Source: Pseudohongiella sp. (GTDB lineage Bacteria; Pseudomonadota; Gammaproteobacteria; Pseudomonadales; Pseudohongiellaceae). Taken from it: a stretch of 13,540 bases of DNA. This document shows positions 12,327-13,540 of the stretch, piece by piece (the first letter of the stretch is position 1; every line of letters starts with the position of its first letter). The notes below the pieces were generated by a model that worked only from the letters and a program-made list of their open reading frames with translations, ran no database searches and was not told the DNA's origin. The stretch spans positions 1 through 13,540 of the forward strand of contig JAUSPW010000195.1 in the NCBI GenBank assembly GCA_030652635.1. The letters are read 5' to 3'. The position numbers were made by a program, and so were the translations under genes.

Positions 12327-13538
12327 TCAGCTGAATAAACCCATAAAGAATAATGTCAGCGCGTCTATCAAGCGTTTGAGCAAACCACCACGCTCAAGTG
12401 ATTTCATCGCAACAACCTCACCGCTGTAAATTACGTCCTCGTCCAGCGTGACTTGTACTGTGCCCAATACCTGGCCTGCTTCAATAGCACCACGCAAGGT
12501 TTCTTCAGTGCTCAAGGTAGTTACCAATTCACCGGCTCTTCCGCGTGGCAGCGTGATCAGTACCTCATTGGGAATACCAACCTCAATTTCGTTCTCAGCC
12601 GCTGACCAGACTCGCAGGGATTGCAGCACCTGGCCCGCTTCATACAATTTATGAGTTTCAAAAAACCGGAAACCATAACTGAGCATTTTCTGCGCTTCAA
12701 CGGCACGCGCTTCTTCACTGGCAGTCCCCATGACAACCGCAATCAATCGCATGCCGTCACGCTGGGCAGATGCCACTAGGCAGTAACCCGCCGGGGTCGT
12801 CCAGCCCGTTTTCATACCATCAACCGTGTTGTCTCTGAACAACAGTGTGTTTCGGTTCGGCTGTCGAATGCCGTTAAATGTGAACTCGCGCTCGGAATAC
12901 ATTCGGTAGTGCACGGGGTGCTGCAAAATTTTGACTCTCGCCAGTGTCGCCAGATCGCGAGCCGACATGAGATTGGTCTGACCGGTGTCATCCAGACCAC
13001 TGGAGTTTACAAAGTAGGAATTGGTCATGCCCAAGCGGCGTGCATGTTGGTTCATCAAGTCTGCAAAGGCTTCTTCGCTGCCGGCGATGTGCTCTGCCAT
13101 GGCCACGCTGGCATCGTTTCCTGACTGAATAATGATGCCGCGCAATAGATCCTCTACACGCACATAGCTGTTGACGTCCACAAAGGTTTTAGAGCCCTGC
13201 GTGCGCCAGGCGCGTTCGCTGATAAACACCTGATCATCCAGGCTCAGATTGCCATTGTCGATCTCATATTCAGCCACATAGGCTGTCATGATTTTGGTCA
13301 GACTGGCCGGCGGCAGGGACTCATCAGAGTTCTGCTCCATGACAACATGGCCGGTGACGGCATCAAGCAGAATAAAGCTGCTGGCGGCAATATCCGGGGC
13401 ACGCGGCACAATGGCCTGCATTGTAGGTGCAGGCGTTGTTGGCCTGGGTGTTGGCGTTTGTGCAAACGACATCACCGCTGAACTCAATGCCACAGACCCC
13501 GCCAGCAAGATCGCGACACTACGACGCCAGCGAGTCAC
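12327..13538 (-). CDS. dacA: D-alanyl-D-alanine carboxypeptidase (PBP5/6 type)
   Basis: This periplasmic enzyme removes the terminal D-Ala from peptidoglycan pentapeptides and so limits cross-linking. The 403 residues show a signal peptide (TRWRRSVAILLAG..., likely cut after SFA at 26), a Pro/Thr-rich linker (27-47), and the penicillin-binding domain with SLTK (Ser79, Lys82), SGN (139-141) and KTG (243-245). A PBP5_C beta domain (about 290-385) and a C-terminal amphipathic helix (GGLLKRLIDALTLFFMGLFS) that anchors it to the inner membrane follow. The start taken here is a GTG at 13538, two bases from the window edge; a ribosome site or a slightly earlier start would lie outside. A complete signal peptide suggests little is missing. 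It leads the - strand run dacA-ybeD-lipB-lipA. Confidence 0.95.
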   Translation of the reverse strand: MTRWRRSVAILLAGSVALSSAVMSFAQTPTPRPTTPAPTMQAIVPRAPDIAASSFILLDAVTGHVVMEQNSDESLPPASLTKIMTAYVAEYEIDNGNLSLDDQVFISERAWRTQGSKTFVDVNSYVRVEDLLRGIIIQSGNDASVAMAEHIAGSEEAFADLMNQHARRLGMTNSYFVNSSGLDDTGQTNLMSARDLATLARVKILQHPVHYRMYSEREFTFNGIRQPNRNTLLFRDNTVDGMKTGWTTPAGYCLVASAQRDGMRLIAVVMGTASEEARAVEAQKMLSYGFRFFETHKLYEAGQVLQSLRVWSAAENEIEVGIPNEVLITLPRGRAGELVTTLSTEETLRGAIEAGQVLGTVQVTLDEDVIYSGEVVAMKSLERGGLLKRLIDALTLFFMGLFS

Positions 13539-13540
13539 TG

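Noticed and set aside
1..13540. tRNA, rRNA, CRISPR arrays, insertion sequences, prophage or toxin-antitoxin genes
   Set aside because: I looked for cloverleaf-like ends, regularly spaced repeats, transposase or integrase motifs and small paired genes and saw none that could be supported.

Overview
The window looks like chromosome of a gammaproteobacterium, probably a marine or other halotolerant lineage. The evidence is the leuS-lptE-holA and dacA-ybeD-lipB-lipA gene orders, an aspartate kinase of the type associated with ectoine synthesis, and a sodium-coupled transporter. By eye the core genes are near 50% GC. No rRNA, tRNA, CRISPR array, insertion sequence or phage gene was seen.

Layout. 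Left edge, + strand: the end of leuS, then lptE and holA with overlapping stop/start codons (bases 1-1984). They are met tail to tail by a small DUF4404 gene on the - strand (1981-2238). Next comes an accessory stretch. A two-gene - strand unit encodes a membrane methyltransferase of the isoprenylcysteine carboxyl methyltransferase type and a predicted GNAT-like acyltransferase (3585 down to 2423). Divergent from it on the + strand is a membrane-anchored class III nucleotide cyclase (3764-5173). The 178-base gap between them holds back-to-back promoter candidates, two related 10-base sites and a structured leader.

The + strand continues with an aspartate kinase and a class V PLP enzyme five bases behind it (5273-7923). 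These meet a - strand run: dacA, ybeD, lipB, lipA, a secreted cyclophilin and an NSS-family sodium-dependent transporter (13538 down to 7925). The lipoate genes and their dacA/ybeD neighbours are tightly packed (overlap or 2-4 base gaps). The cyclophilin and transporter follow at 53 and 60-69 base gaps.

How the genes fit together. The outer blocks are housekeeping: leucine tRNA charging, LPS export, replication clamp loading, peptidoglycan trimming and lipoate attachment. The inner block, between holA and lipA, looks like a variable spot. Its least ordinary part is the methyltransferase/acyltransferase pair facing a membrane cyclase across a shared control region. That could be a small-molecule or lipid-modification unit linked to cyclic-nucleotide signalling, but this is inference; none of these three proteins has a function that can be read from sequence alone.
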